DNA from: Mycobacterium vicinigordonae
GTDB lineage: Bacteria; Actinomycetota; Actinomycetes; Mycobacteriales; Mycobacteriaceae
Assembly (NCBI RefSeq): GCF_013466425.1
Contig: NZ_CP059165.1
Location: forward strand, 2,666,001-2,730,000
DNA length: 64,000 nt
Reading direction: 5' to 3'
Shown here: one piece after another, positions 24,088 to 32,989 of the stretch
Numbering within the stretch: position 1 is the first letter of the stretch
Layout: each line of letters starts with the position of its first letter
Translations under genes and position numbers: made by a program
Notes under the pieces: generated by a model
Told to the model about the DNA's origin: nothing
Databases searched by the model: none
The model's input: only the letters and a program-made list of their open reading frames with translations

Positions 24088-25092
24088 ATGGATTTTGACG
24101 CTGTCCTGCTGCTCTCGTTCGGCGGGCCGGAGGGGCCGGAGCAGGTTCGGCCGTTCCTGCAGAACGTCACCCGGGGCCGCAATGTGCCGCCTGAGCGCCT
24201 CGACGAGGTGGCGGAGCACTACCTGCATTTCGGCGGCGTGTCGCCGATCAACGGCATCAACCGCGCGCTGATCGATCAGCTGCGAGCCGCCCAAGAGCTG
24301 CCCGTCTACTTCGGCAACCGCAATTGGGGGCCGTACGTCGAAGACGCAGTAAAAGAGATGCGCGACAATGGTATTCGTCGTGCGGCAGTTTTCACTACCT
24401 CGGCGTGGAGCGGCTATTCCAGCTGCACGCAGTACGTGGGGGACATCGCCCGGGCGCGCCAGGCCGCCGGCGACAACGCGCCCGACCTGATTAAACTGCG
24501 CACCTACTTCGACCATCCGCTGTTCGTCGAGATCTTCGCCGAAGCGGTGACGAATGCCGCCGAAAAACTGCCCCAAGCGCGCTTGGTATTCACCGCGCAC
24601 TCCATTCCGATCATCGCCGACCAGCGTTGTGGTCCCAACCTGTACTCTCGTCAAGTTGCATATGCCGCAAAGCTTGTCGCGAAAGCGGTGGGCTACGCAG
24701 ATTACGACCTGGTGTGGCAGTCGCGCTCAGGCCCACCGCAGGTTCCGTGGCTCGAGCCCGACGTCGGCGATCACTTGACCGTGCTGCACCAACAAGGTGT
24801 CAAGTCCGTAGTCGTCTGTCCCATCGGCTTTGTCGCCGACCACATCGAGGTGGTGTGGGACCTCGACCAGGAGTTGCGGCTGCAGGCCGAGGCGCTGGGG
24901 GTAGCCTTTGCCAGAGCCGCGACGCCCAATGCTGACCCTCGATTTGCCAGGCTGGCAACCGATTTGATCGACGAACTGCGCCAGGGCAGGGAGCCGGTAC
25001 GGGTCGCCGGTGCCGACCCGGTCGACGGTTGCTTGGCCAGCGGCAACGGCGCACCGTGCCGTCCGCCGCATTGCGCGGCGAAACCCGGCTAG
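24088..25092 (+). CDS. hemH: Ferrochelatase (coproporphyrin type)
   Basis: This 334-residue ferrochelatase inserts iron into coproporphyrin III in the actinobacterial haem route (also named hemZ or cpfC). Family motifs include [17 protein letters not shown] and FTAHSIPI with the metal-binding histidine. A cysteine cluster near the C-terminus ([16 protein letters not shown]) together with an internal Cys (SGYSSCTQY) fits the [2Fe-2S] site reported for actinobacterial ferrochelatases. The ATG is six bases after inhA. Its stop overlaps the stop of the convergent next gene by four bases. Confidence 0.95.
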   Translation: MDFDAVLLLSFGGPEGPEQVRPFLQNVTRGRNVPPERLDEVAEHYLHFGGVSPINGINRALIDQLRAAQELPVYFGNRNWGPYVEDAVKEMRDNGIRRAAVFTTSAWSGYSSCTQYVGDIARARQAAGDNAPDLIKLRTYFDHPLFVEIFAEAVTNAAEKLPQARLVFTAHSIPIIADQRCGPNLYSRQVAYAAKLVAKAVGYADYDLVWQSRSGPPQVPWLEPDVGDHLTVLHQQGVKSVVVCPIGFVADHIEVVWDLDQELRLQAEALGVAFARAATPNADPRFARLATDLIDELRQGREPVRVAGADPVDGCLASGNGAPCRPPHCAAKPG

Positions 25093-25994
25093 TCTGTCCA
25101 GGCCGAACTCAGGATCGCATCGACTGCGGCCATGCGCGCCGAGCGCACCACTGCGGTCAGCGGCCGGAGTGCGTCGGTGGCGATCCGGACCTCCGAAGAT
25201 GATTGTGTCCCACCGAGTTCCGGTGCGGAGGTCACCCGGTCGGACGGCCGACTCGATCCGGCGCTGACCGCAATGATCGCATCGACATGCGCAGCGTTTT
25301 CTAGCACCCGCAGCGCGCGGGTGGGCGCATGATCGGGAACCCGGTGCTGGCGCGCGGATTCCAGCATCTGCTCGACGAGTCCTCGTGGATTGTCAACGTC
25401 GCTGGCAGATTCCAGACCCATGGCGCTTAATGCATCGGCGGCTGAACGCACTGCCGATCGCAGTGCGTATTCGGCCCCGCCGAGATCGTGACAGTCGTAC
25501 GCCGGAGGACCGGGCAGCGAGTACACCATCCAGGTGAGAGCAAGCAGTTCGGGCTCGCCGCTTTCGGTGTCGTCGTCGGTGTCGCTGTAGGTGAAGTCGG
25601 GCACCAGGCCGATCGCGGTGTTTGGGTCGGTCGGATGGCTGATGATGACCGCCTCACCGGCAACCAGCGCGTCGCTCGCAAACTGTGTTCCGGCAAAAAG
25701 TCCGCGCACGTCGCCGGGCACCGGCAGCACCACGTTGATGGTGCCACGCAACGACGACGACGGCGCCGGCGAGCGCCCGACGGCCCCCCGCAGGGTCTGC
25801 AGTAGGCACACCGTCCCGGCGTCACTCACATCGGGCCAGGGCAATCCGGTGTGACCTGCCGCGACAGCGTCGTATGCGGCAACGGATTGCCTTGGCGCCC
25901 AGAGGGATAACGCGTCGAGAACGTCGTCGGGCGCAGCCTTTCCGGCGAGCCAGGCATTGGCCCACATCGACAGCGAGACACTCGGGCACCACAT
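25089..25994 (-). CDS. Conserved hypothetical protein (Rv1486c-like)
   Basis: This 301-residue protein is conserved among mycobacteria but has no domain I recognise. It starts [19 protein letters not shown] and includes a His/Gly/Pro-rich loop and an acidic run near [15 protein letters not shown]. No signal peptide or membrane helix is evident, so it is probably cytosolic. I chose ATG 25994 over the long read-through upstream, which would lie inside the divergent NfeD gene. It converges on hemH with a four-base overlap. Confidence 0.8.
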   Translation of the reverse strand: MWCPSVSLSMWANAWLAGKAAPDDVLDALSLWAPRQSVAAYDAVAAGHTGLPWPDVSDAGTVCLLQTLRGAVGRSPAPSSSLRGTINVVLPVPGDVRGLFAGTQFASDALVAGEAVIISHPTDPNTAIGLVPDFTYSDTDDDTESGEPELLALTWMVYSLPGPPAYDCHDLGGAEYALRSAVRSAADALSAMGLESASDVDNPRGLVEQMLESARQHRVPDHAPTRALRVLENAAHVDAIIAVSAGSSRPSDRVTSAPELGGTQSSSEVRIATDALRPLTAVVRSARMAAVDAILSSAWTD

Positions 25995-26061
25995 GGTCTC
26001 GCAGTGTAGTGGCTCGCCGCCGTTGACGTGGTTTGTCGGGGATCCCGCGTATTCTGTGCCC

Positions 26062-26496
26062 ATGCCCGTCGCGCTGATCTGGCTAATCGGAGCGTTGGTT
26101 CTCGTCGGTGCTGAAGCGCTTACCGGCGACATGTTCCTGCTGATGCTCGGTGGGGGCGCGCTGGCCGCGGCCGGCGCCAGTTGGCTGACGGACTGGCCGC
26201 TGTGGGCAGACGGACTGGTGTTCCTGTTTGTCTCGGTGTTGCTGCTGGCTACCGTCCGGCCAACCTTGCGTCGTCGTCTGACATCGGCCAAGGCGCCGGT
26301 GATGGGAGTAAAGGCGCTGGAGGGCAAGAACGCGTTGGTGCTCGACCGGGTCGCCCACGACAACGGCCAAGTCAAGCTTGACGGTCAGGTGTGGACCGCG
26401 CGCCCGCTGAACGACGGTGACGTCTACGAGGCCGGTCAGTCGGTCACCGTCGTGCACATCGACGGCGCGACCGCGGTGGTCTTCAAGAACGCGTAG
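26062..26496 (+). CDS. NfeD-like membrane protein
   Basis: The product (144 residues) has two to three N-terminal membrane helices ([33 protein letters not shown] and the next hydrophobic run) and a C-terminal OB-fold of NfeD type ([28 protein letters not shown]). NfeD proteins are partners of SPFH/stomatin proteins, and the next gene encodes one, only 13 bases downstream. It corresponds to Rv1487. Confidence 0.91.
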   Translation: MPVALIWLIGALVLVGAEALTGDMFLLMLGGGALAAAGASWLTDWPLWADGLVFLFVSVLLLATVRPTLRRRLTSAKAPVMGVKALEGKNALVLDRVAHDNGQVKLDGQVWTARPLNDGDVYEAGQSVTVVHIDGATAVVFKNA

Positions 26497-26509
26497 AGGA
26501 GGAATTTCG

Positions 26510-27637
26510 GTGGGTGTGACAGTGCTGGTTTTGTTGCTCGTGCTGGTGGGGTTCACCGTCATCATCGTGGCCAAGTCGGTGGCCCTGATTCCGCAGGCCG
26601 AGGCGGCGGTGATCGAGCGGCTAGGGCGGTACAGCCGCACCATCAGCGGACAGCTGACGTTGCTTGTGCCATTTATCGACCGCGTGCGAGCCCGGGTGGA
26701 CCTGCGCGAGCGGGTGGTGTCGTTCCCGCCGCAGCCAGTCATCACCGAGGACAACCTGACGCTGAACATCGACACCGTCGTCTACTTCCAGGTCACCGTC
26801 CCGCAGGCGGCGGTGTACGAGATCAGCAATTACATCGTCGGTGTGGAACAGCTCACCACCACCACGCTGCGCAATGTCGTCGGTGGCATGACCCTCGAGC
26901 AGACGCTGACCTCCCGCGACCAGATCAACGCCCAATTGCGCGGCGTGCTCGACGAGGCCACCGGTCGCTGGGGCTTGCGGGTCGCGCGGGTGGAATTGCG
27001 CAGTATCGACCCGCCGCCGTCCATTCAGGCGTCGATGGAAAAGCAGATGAAGGCCGACCGGGAAAAGCGGGCGATGATCCTGACCGCCGAGGGCACCCGC
27101 GAAGCCCAGATCAAGCAGGCCGAAGGACAGAAGGCAGCACAGATCTTGGCCGCCGAGGGCGCCAAGCAGGCAGCCATTCTGGCCGCTGAGGCCGATCGGC
27201 AGTCCCGGGTGCTGCGGGCCCAAGGTGAGCGCGCAGCTGCCTATCTGCGGGCCCAAGGGCAGGCCAAGGCCATCGAGAAGACGTTCGCCGCCATCAAGGC
27301 CGGCCGGCCTACCCCGGAGATGTTGGCATACCAGTATTTGCAGACGCTGCCCGAGATGGCGCGCGGCGATGCCAACAAGGTGTGGGTGGTCCCCAGCGAT
27401 TTCAACGCGGCGCTGCAGGGGTTCACCCGACTGCTCGGCAAGCAGGGCGAGGACGGGGTGTTCCGGTTCGAGCCCTCGCCGCCCGACGACACCGCCAAGC
27501 ATGCCGCCGCCGACGACGACGCCGAGGTCGCCGACTGGTTCTCCACCGACACCGGCCCGGCCATCTCCCAGGCGAAGGCCACCACCGATGTCGTTGCCCG
27601 CAATCCGCTGGGTACCTCACCCGAGATTCGTCAATAG
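26510..27637 (+). CDS. SPFH/stomatin-family membrane protein (slipin/QmcA type)
   Basis: This 375-residue protein has an N-terminal membrane anchor (residues 2-22), an SPFH domain with the family stretch VERLGRYSRTISGQLTLLVPFIDRV-like sequence, and a long Glu/Ala/Lys coiled coil that ends at about residue 265. It organises membrane microdomains and probably pairs with the NfeD-like protein. GTG 26510 has AGGAGGA about seven bases upstream. It corresponds to Rv1488. Confidence 0.92.
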   Translation: MGVTVLVLLLVLVGFTVIIVAKSVALIPQAEAAVIERLGRYSRTISGQLTLLVPFIDRVRARVDLRERVVSFPPQPVITEDNLTLNIDTVVYFQVTVPQAAVYEISNYIVGVEQLTTTTLRNVVGGMTLEQTLTSRDQINAQLRGVLDEATGRWGLRVARVELRSIDPPPSIQASMEKQMKADREKRAMILTAEGTREAQIKQAEGQKAAQILAAEGAKQAAILAAEADRQSRVLRAQGERAAAYLRAQGQAKAIEKTFAAIKAGRPTPEMLAYQYLQTLPEMARGDANKVWVVPSDFNAALQGFTRLLGKQGEDGVFRFEPSPPDDTAKHAAADDDAEVADWFSTDTGPAISQAKATTDVVARNPLGTSPEIRQ

Positions 27638-27646
27638 GATTGCGCA

Positions 27647-28006
27647 ATGAGCCCTTTGACATCACCGAAGACCTATGCCGGCCTCGCCGCCTTCCACGCG
27701 GTAGATGCGGTGCTGTGTGCACTGCAGGTGCCACCGATCAAGAAGGCGTTGGACACCGTCGAATGCCCGGAAAACATCCGCCCGGTGTTTCCGGTGGTGA
27801 AGGTGGCGGCAGCGGTTGGGCTGGCCTCGGTGACCCGATTCCCGGGGTTGGCGCGGCTGACGACGGCAATGCTGACGCTGTATTTCATCTTGGCAGTCGG
27901 CGCGCATGTGCGGGTGCGCGACAAGGTCGCCAACACGATTCCAGCGGCGACCTTCCTGGCCGTTTTCGCGGCGATGACGGTGAAGGGCCCGGACACGGAC
28001 GCTTAG
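27647..28006 (+). CDS. Small four-helix membrane protein (DoxX-like)
   Basis: This 119-residue protein has about four hydrophobic helices, with PPIKKALDTVECPENIRPVFPVVKVAAAVGLASVTRFPG typical of DoxX-like small membrane proteins. It corresponds to Rv1489. It follows the SPFH gene after nine bases and may be part of the same operon. Function unknown. Confidence 0.85.
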   Translation: MSPLTSPKTYAGLAAFHAVDAVLCALQVPPIKKALDTVECPENIRPVFPVVKVAAAVGLASVTRFPGLARLTTAMLTLYFILAVGAHVRVRDKVANTIPAATFLAVFAAMTVKGPDTDA

Positions 28007-28135
28007 TGTGGCCTCCGGATCCGGGCAATGGGCGTGTACTGAAGTTGGGTCCCAACGCATCCGACCTCAACGGGGTCGTTTCCCGGATTCGGCAGGCCCA
28101 GTGGCGTAGCGGTGGATGTGGCAGGCCGGTCTCAG

Positions 28136-28179
28136 CTCTGCGAGGGCGCTCAGGTGGCCCTGAGCGCCCTTGTGCAGAG
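28136..28179. terminator. Strong bidirectional hairpin between convergent genes
   Basis: Arms GGGCGCTCAGG (28144-28154) and CCTGAGCGCCC (28159-28169) pair perfectly over 11 bases with a four-base TGGC loop. Outer arms CTCTGC (28136-28141) and GCAGAG (28174-28179) extend the stem past a small internal loop. It sits between the DoxX-like gene and the convergent proline-rich gene. It lacks a long U tract, as is common in mycobacterial terminators. Confidence 0.75.
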
Positions 28180-28187
28180 TAAGGGCC

Positions 28188-28721
28188 TTAGCGCGGGGGA
28201 GTTGCCGACGCGCTCGGCGGCGGGGTCGGCGATGCCGGGGGCTGTCCCGGCCCAGGCCGTTGCTGTCCACCGGGTCCGCCGGGCGGCATAGGACCGCCCA
28301 CCGGGGGCGGCCCAACGGGCAACGGAGGCGGCATCATGCCGGGCCCGCCCGGGCCCATGGGGGGAGCCATGCCCAACGGGCCGCGCGGTCCCGCCATAGG
28401 ACCACCTGGCCCACCAGGGCCCGGGTAGCCGAAAGGCGCGGGCGGCCCAAACCCTGGTCCGGACGGCCCGAACCCCGGCCCGGCTGGCGCCGGGGGTCCT
28501 CCGAAAAACATCAGCAGCATCGCAGCACCCGCGGTGAGCACGGAGCCGACGAAGCCGCCCAACAAGCCGGCGCCGATCAGGACGCGGGTGGAGTGGCGTC
28601 GTTCCTCGGCCGCGGCGGGCGCCGCTGGCGTAACGGGAGCGGCGGGCGCGACGGGCGCCGCCGGGGCAGCGGGCGCGACGGCTGCCGGGTCGGTAGTCGG
28701 CGCGTGGTCGTCGGGGGTCAT
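28188..28721 (-). CDS. Proline/glycine-rich single-pass membrane protein
   Basis: The 177-residue product has an Ala/Pro-rich N-terminal region (repeats of PAAPAAP), a transmembrane helix (STRVLIGAGLLGGFVGSV then TAGAAMLLMFFGG) and a C-terminal tail of about 95 residues made almost entirely of Pro, Gly and Met. The tail would be outside the membrane. The ATG at 28721 has GAGGAG five bases upstream. It is divergent from the two-component system, whose kinase also carries a polyproline outer loop. Function unknown; low-complexity tails of this sort are common in actinobacterial wall-associated proteins. Confidence 0.78.
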   Translation of the reverse strand: MTPDDHAPTTDPAAVAPAAPAAPVAPAAPVTPAAPAAAEERRHSTRVLIGAGLLGGFVGSVLTAGAAMLLMFFGGPPAPAGPGFGPSGPGFGPPAPFGYPGPGGPGGPMAGPRGPLGMAPPMGPGGPGMMPPPLPVGPPPVGGPMPPGGPGGQQRPGPGQPPASPTPPPSASATPPR

Positions 28722-28765
28722 GTGACTCCTCGTGGTCGCTGGATTTGTTGGTAACTGCGACGGTA

Positions 28766-28792
28766 GAAGCCGAAGTTGAAGCGAATCTGAAG
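28766..28792. repeat. GAAG direct repeats in a divergent promoter region
   Basis: GAAG occurs at 28766, 28772, 28778 and 28789, the last two as TGAAG copies 11 bases apart. OmpR/PhoB-type regulators usually bind direct repeats at 11-base spacing. The site lies between the proline-rich membrane protein gene and the response regulator gene. Confidence 0.4.
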
Positions 28793-28892
28793 AAAGCAGG
28801 CCGGGCCGGGCGGTAAGCGCGCCGAGCGTAACGTCACGACGAAACCGGCCCGAAGTTCGCGGCCATGCCACGCACGCAACTAAGAAGGGATC

Positions 28893-29603
28893 ATGACCGA
28901 AAGCCGTCCAGCGACCGACCAGTTCAGCGTCGGCGCACCCCGGGTGTTGGTGGTCGAGGACTCCGAAACGATCCGGGAAATGGTCAGCGAGGCGCTGGCC
29001 GACGTCGGCTACCACACCGACTCCCGTTGCGACGGAACGGGATTGGAAGAAGCCCTGGAGGGCCTGCGCCCCGACTTGGTGGTGCTCGACGTGATGCTGC
29101 CGGGCCGGGACGGATTCGAGCTGATCGACGTCATCCGCGAATGGGGCGATGTCGGGATCGTGATGATCACCGCGCGCGACGGCCTGCCCGACCGGTTGCG
29201 TGGCCTCGACGGCGGCGCCGACGACTACGTCGTCAAACCGTTCGAGCTCGCCGAGCTCGTGTCGCGGGTTGGTGCCGTGCTGCGCCGACGGGGACGGCTG
29301 CCCAAGGTGGTGCAGTTCGGCGACCTGCTGCTCGACGTCGACGCGGGGGTGGCCGCGCGGTCCGGGCATCCGCTGGACCTGACCGCCACCGAGCTGCGGC
29401 TGCTGGAATTCCTGGTCGAACAGCGCGGCCGGATCGTCAGCGCCACCCAGATCCTCAGCGCGGTATGGGGATACGACGCCTACGACCCTAACCTGGTGCA
29501 GGTGCACGTCAGCGGGTTGCGGCGCAAACTCGAAGCGCACGGTCCGCGGATCCTGCACACGGTCCGCGGTATCGGCTACCGGTTGCAGCCGCCGCGATCG
29601 TGA
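28893..29603 (+). CDS. OmpR/PhoB-family response regulator
   Basis: This 236-residue response regulator has a receiver domain with the phosphoacceptor Asp in VVLDVMLPGRDGFEL, the acidic pocket VVEDSETI, the conserved Thr and Lys (VMITARD, YVVKPFELAEL) and a C-terminal winged helix (LTATELRLLEFLVEQRGR ... VHVSGLRRKLE ... VRGIGYRL). The stop overlaps the kinase start, so the pair is co-translated. M. tuberculosis does not, to my memory, have a two-component pair between Rv1489 and Rv1491c. Confidence 0.93.
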   Translation: MTESRPATDQFSVGAPRVLVVEDSETIREMVSEALADVGYHTDSRCDGTGLEEALEGLRPDLVVLDVMLPGRDGFELIDVIREWGDVGIVMITARDGLPDRLRGLDGGADDYVVKPFELAELVSRVGAVLRRRGRLPKVVQFGDLLLDVDAGVAARSGHPLDLTATELRLLEFLVEQRGRIVSATQILSAVWGYDAYDPNLVQVHVSGLRRKLEAHGPRILHTVRGIGYRLQPPRS

Positions 29604-31072
29604 CAGACCCGGTCACCGCCACCCCGTCGCTGCAGCGACGGGTGATTGTGCTGGTCGTGGCGCTTCTGGCGGTGCTGCTAGTGGTGCTGGGCGTCACGAT
29701 CGACTTCATGCTCCGCACCCAGGCTGAGCGCAACCTGCACGACAGGCTGCTGGCCGCGACGTCCCGCGCTGACGCGCTGGTGGGTGTCAACACCCCGCCG
29801 GACCTGCTGGCCGCCCAACTCAACGGCGGCAGCGTGCGCGCGCTGGTGGTGATGGCCGACGGCGCCACCTACGGCGATCCCGGCATCAGTCCTGACACCA
29901 AAGCCGGTTCCACTGTCCCGCCGCCCCCGCCACCGCCTCCCCCTCCCGTGCCCGGCCCGATTGCGCCGGGCTTGCCGCCGCTGGCGTCCGGTGCGCCGCC
30001 GCTGCCCCCGCCGCCACCCATGCCGCCCGACTCGACCGCGACGGTCGTCGTCCACCCGTTGCCTGACGGCGCGCGGCTGATCCTGGTCGCCGATACCACC
30101 CAGACCACGCAGGTGACCCGCCAGCTCCGGCAGATCATGATCGGCGCGGGCCTGGCGACGCTGCTGCTTGCCGGGCTACTGCTGGTGGCGGTCAGCCGGG
30201 CCGCGCTGCGCCCGTTGGAGCGGCTGACCGCGCTGGCTAAGGACATCGCGACCGGCGATCGCGGCCGGCGGTTGCGGCCGTCTCGAGCCGACACCGAATT
30301 AGGACGTGCTGCAACGGCTTTCGATGTCATGCTGGATGCGCTCGAGGACTCCGAATTGAGGGCTCGGCAGGCCGCCGACACCGCGCAGCGCGCCGAAGCG
30401 GCGACCCGGCAGTTCCTGGCCGACGCCGCGCACGAGTTACGCACGCCGATCGCGGGCATCCAGGTCGCCGCCGAGCAACTTGCTGCCCACCAGACCGATG
30501 TAGAGGACGCTCAGCATCGGCGCGCCAGCCTGCTGCAATCCGACGCCCGTCGCGCAGGCAGGCTGGTCGCCGACATGTTGGACCTCAGCCGTATCGACGC
30601 CGGGTTGGTGTTGGATAGGCAGGACACCGACCTGGGCGCCACCGTCGACGCGGAGGTGCAACGGGCGGCGATGCTGGCCCCTCAGCTCTCGATCGTCCGC
30701 ACCGGGCTGCCGACGCTGAATGTCGACGCCGACCCGACCCGGATCGCGCAGATTCTGTCCAACCTGCTCGACAACGCGCGCCGGCACACCCCAGCGGGCG
30801 GGGCGATCACCATCGACGTGAGTGCGGACAGTGCGGTTGCCGTCGTCACCGTCACCGACACCGGTCCGGGCGTTCCCGACGACGAGCGCTACCGCATCTT
30901 TGAACGTCTGGTGCGGCTGGACTCCGACCGGGCTCGCGACCACGGGGGTGCCGGACTGGGGCTGTCGATCGCACGAGCGCTGGCCCGTGCCCACGGCGGC
31001 GATCTGGTATGCGTGCCGCACGACGGCGGAGCGCGTTTCCGGTTGAGCCTGGAGCTGCCGCCGCGGATGTGA
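29600..31072 (+). CDS. Sensor histidine kinase with polyproline sensor loop
   Basis: This 490-residue kinase has TM1 (residues about 11-36), a periplasmic loop of about 140 residues that includes ten consecutive prolines and further proline runs, TM2 (MIGAGLATLLLAGLLLVAVS), HAMP, HisKA with the phosphoacceptor His in LADAAHELRTPIAG, and HATPase (NLLDNARRHTPAGG, DTGPGVPDDER, GGAGLGLSIARALARAHGG). GTG 29600 overlaps the regulator stop (GTGA). The polyproline loop is unusual for a ligand-binding domain and may sense or span the cell wall. Confidence 0.92.
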   Translation: MTDPVTATPSLQRRVIVLVVALLAVLLVVLGVTIDFMLRTQAERNLHDRLLAATSRADALVGVNTPPDLLAAQLNGGSVRALVVMADGATYGDPGISPDTKAGSTVPPPPPPPPPPVPGPIAPGLPPLASGAPPLPPPPPMPPDSTATVVVHPLPDGARLILVADTTQTTQVTRQLRQIMIGAGLATLLLAGLLLVAVSRAALRPLERLTALAKDIATGDRGRRLRPSRADTELGRAATAFDVMLDALEDSELRARQAADTAQRAEAATRQFLADAAHELRTPIAGIQVAAEQLAAHQTDVEDAQHRRASLLQSDARRAGRLVADMLDLSRIDAGLVLDRQDTDLGATVDAEVQRAAMLAPQLSIVRTGLPTLNVDADPTRIAQILSNLLDNARRHTPAGGAITIDVSADSAVAVVTVTDTGPGVPDDERYRIFERLVRLDSDRARDHGGAGLGLSIARALARAHGGDLVCVPHDGGARFRLSLELPPRM

Positions 31073-31108
31073 TCGCGCCGCGAAATCGGGTAGCAGGCGA
31101 GGGACGCG

Positions 31109-32008
31109 TCAGCCGGTCACAATGCTCAAACCCCACTGTTCGAGCCACGGGCGCACCAGCTCAGCCACCGAAAATGTCGCCGCGGTCGAGCAGCCCGGAT
31201 TGGGGTCGTTGGGGCGTCCGCCGCGGATGTGGATCCCGACGGCGACAGCGCCGTCCTTCTGGATCAGGTAGACCGGTCCACCGGAGTCGCCGCATTGGCT
31301 GGCCGCCAGGAACACCACCTTGCTCTCGGTGACTTCGGTGATCTGTCCGCATTCCACCCGGCCGGTTTTCATGCCGTATTTGCACAGCTGCTGCCCGATC
31401 TGCACGTTCTCAGCGACGCGCATCACTGGCATTGATGACTTGATCGAGGGTGTCTGCGGCAGCTTGTCGGCGTCGAGGGCGATCAGTCCGATATCGTGTT
31501 GTTCGCCGTAGGTTCCTTCGCTGACGGTCTGGTCGAAGGTTCCCACCGTCACGTAGGACTCGCCTGCGGAGTTGACGCTGACCTTGCTCGCTTCGCCCGG
31601 CTTGTTGCAGTGACCGGCGGTGAGCACTCCGGGCTGGCCGCTTTGGGCGCGAACCAAAAACCCTGCAGTGCAAGCCATCCCGCCGGTGCCGTCGGCGAAG
31701 CTGACGGCGATGGCGGTGCCCGGCCCGATGCTGGTCGCCGCAGGCAACAGGAAGGGGATGGCGATGGGCGGATCTTCAGGCCTGCGCACCGCCGTGCCTG
31801 GACCGGGCAGGAAAATGGCCACCACGAACGATGCCGCGCTGAGCAGCGCGAAGAACGAGAGCCGCCAGCTGTAGGTGCGCCGGTCGGAGCGGCGGGGCGC
31901 CGCAGCCAACGGCCAAGCGGCCACCGCCAGGCACAGCAACGCACCGATCACAAGCAAGATGGCGCGCAGCGACGCTTGCGGCGTCATGTGGGCGAGCGCA
32001 CCGACCAT
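31109..32008 (-). CDS. Membrane-anchored trypsin-like serine protease
   Basis: The 299-residue protein has two N-terminal membrane helices (about residues 13-36 and 50-69) and a chymotrypsin-fold protease domain. The triad is complete: His133 (LTAGHC), Asp172 (EQHDIGLIALD) and Ser242 (CGDSGGP). Several cysteines (112, 134, 209, 220, 239, 272) could form disulfides, which fits an extracytoplasmic domain. Substrate unknown. A later ATG (residue 8) is possible. It is 38 bases downstream of the VTT-domain gene in the same direction and converges with the kinase gene. Confidence 0.88.
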   Translation of the reverse strand: MVGALAHMTPQASLRAILLVIGALLCLAVAAWPLAAAPRRSDRRTYSWRLSFFALLSAASFVVAIFLPGPGTAVRRPEDPPIAIPFLLPAATSIGPGTAIAVSFADGTGGMACTAGFLVRAQSGQPGVLTAGHCNKPGEASKVSVNSAGESYVTVGTFDQTVSEGTYGEQHDIGLIALDADKLPQTPSIKSSMPVMRVAENVQIGQQLCKYGMKTGRVECGQITEVTESKVVFLAASQCGDSGGPVYLIQKDGAVAVGIHIRGGRPNDPNPGCSTAATFSVAELVRPWLEQWGLSIVTG

Positions 32009-32046
32009 GAGGTCGATCTTTCAGGCAAGGGCAGACGCGCTCAAAC

Positions 32047-32820
32047 TCAAACCGAGCCGACAGGCTCTTGGTCGATGGCGGGGGCGGCGGTGCCAGCGGC
32101 ATGGTGTGCCGCATGATGCTGCCGGTACTTGCGAATCTCGTAGACCAACCCGCACAGCCCCAGCGCGCCGGTGCACACCGACACCAGCACAAGCAGGGGA
32201 TTGCCGTCCCCGGCGAACGCGTTGCCCAGGATCACCACCGCCGCGGTGCCAGGCAGCAGGCCGACGATCGTGGCCGACAGGTAAGGCATCACCCGCACCG
32301 CCGACGCACCGGCGGCGTAGTTGATCACCGCGAAGGGCACAGCAGGGATGAACCGCAGAGACAGGATGGCCAGCCAGCCGCGTTCGCGCAGCCGCTCGTC
32401 AAGTCGAGCCACCGCGCGTCGGCGATCCAGCCGATTGAGCCGCCAGCCGGTCGCACGTACCAGCAGCAACGCCAGCACCGCACTGGCCGTGCTAGCCGTC
32501 ACCGCGATCGCCACCCCGATCACCGGTCCGAACAGCAGACCAGCGGCGATGGTGAATGCGGTGCGCGGGAACGGCGGCACCGTGACCACGGTGTGGACCA
32601 ACCAGAATGCTAGCGGGAACCACGGCCCCACCGAGCGCGCCCAGTCGCGCATTTCGACGGCCGTGGGCAGCGGTACCAGTAACGCGACGGCCACCACGAT
32701 TGTGATTCCCACCACGGTGACGACAAGTCGCGGTCGCGAAGCCTGCCGCAGCCCACCGCGCAGCGCGACGCCGATGCCGCGCACGGTATCGGTAGTTTTG
32801 CTGATTGCGGGGGTGGTCAC
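32047..32820 (-). CDS. VTT-domain (DedA/TVP38-type) membrane protein
   Basis: This 257-residue protein has about five hydrophobic segments and a VTT (SNARE-associated Golgi, TVP38/TMEM64) domain, seen in PPFPRTAFTIAAGLLFGPVIGV and LRFIPAVPFAVINYAAGAS, the paired re-entrant loops of the family. Relatives are lipid scramblases or flippases in many bacteria. It corresponds to Rv1491c. GTG 32820 gives MTTPAISKTTDTVRGIG, close to the recalled M. tuberculosis start; no strong ribosome site is seen. Confidence 0.88.
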   Translation of the reverse strand: MTTPAISKTTDTVRGIGVALRGGLRQASRPRLVVTVVGITIVVAVALLVPLPTAVEMRDWARSVGPWFPLAFWLVHTVVTVPPFPRTAFTIAAGLLFGPVIGVAIAVTASTASAVLALLLVRATGWRLNRLDRRRAVARLDERLRERGWLAILSLRFIPAVPFAVINYAAGASAVRVMPYLSATIVGLLPGTAAVVILGNAFAGDGNPLLVLVSVCTGALGLCGLVYEIRKYRQHHAAHHAAGTAAPAIDQEPVGSV

Positions 32821-32943
32821 GATTGCCAAGGGTACGGGGCGGCGGTGAATACCGAGTTTCCTTCGGCTGGCGTTTCGCCTCACAGAGCAGTGCGGCCGCC
32901 CGCAACGCGATTGCTGTTTTGCGGCGCTAATCAATTAGCCTAA

Positions 32944-32950
32944 TTTGCAA
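32944..32950 (+). promoter_or_regulatory. Possible RamB/PrpR-like half-site upstream of mutA
   Basis: TTTGCAA lies 40 bases before mutA and is close to the TTTGCAAA-type elements bound by RamB/PrpR regulators of acetate and propionate metabolism in Corynebacteriales. Just upstream, GCTAAT-CA-ATTAGC (32926-32939) is a perfect palindrome. Both are tentative. Confidence 0.3.
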
Positions 32951-32989
32951 GTCACATGCCCCAAACAACTGGGAAAACAGGAGCAGTCG

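Noticed and set aside
28722..29558. Upstream extension of the proline-rich gene through the response regulator
   Set aside because: The extension is antisense to a clear receiver and winged-helix protein. The ATG at 28721 has its own GAGGAG site.
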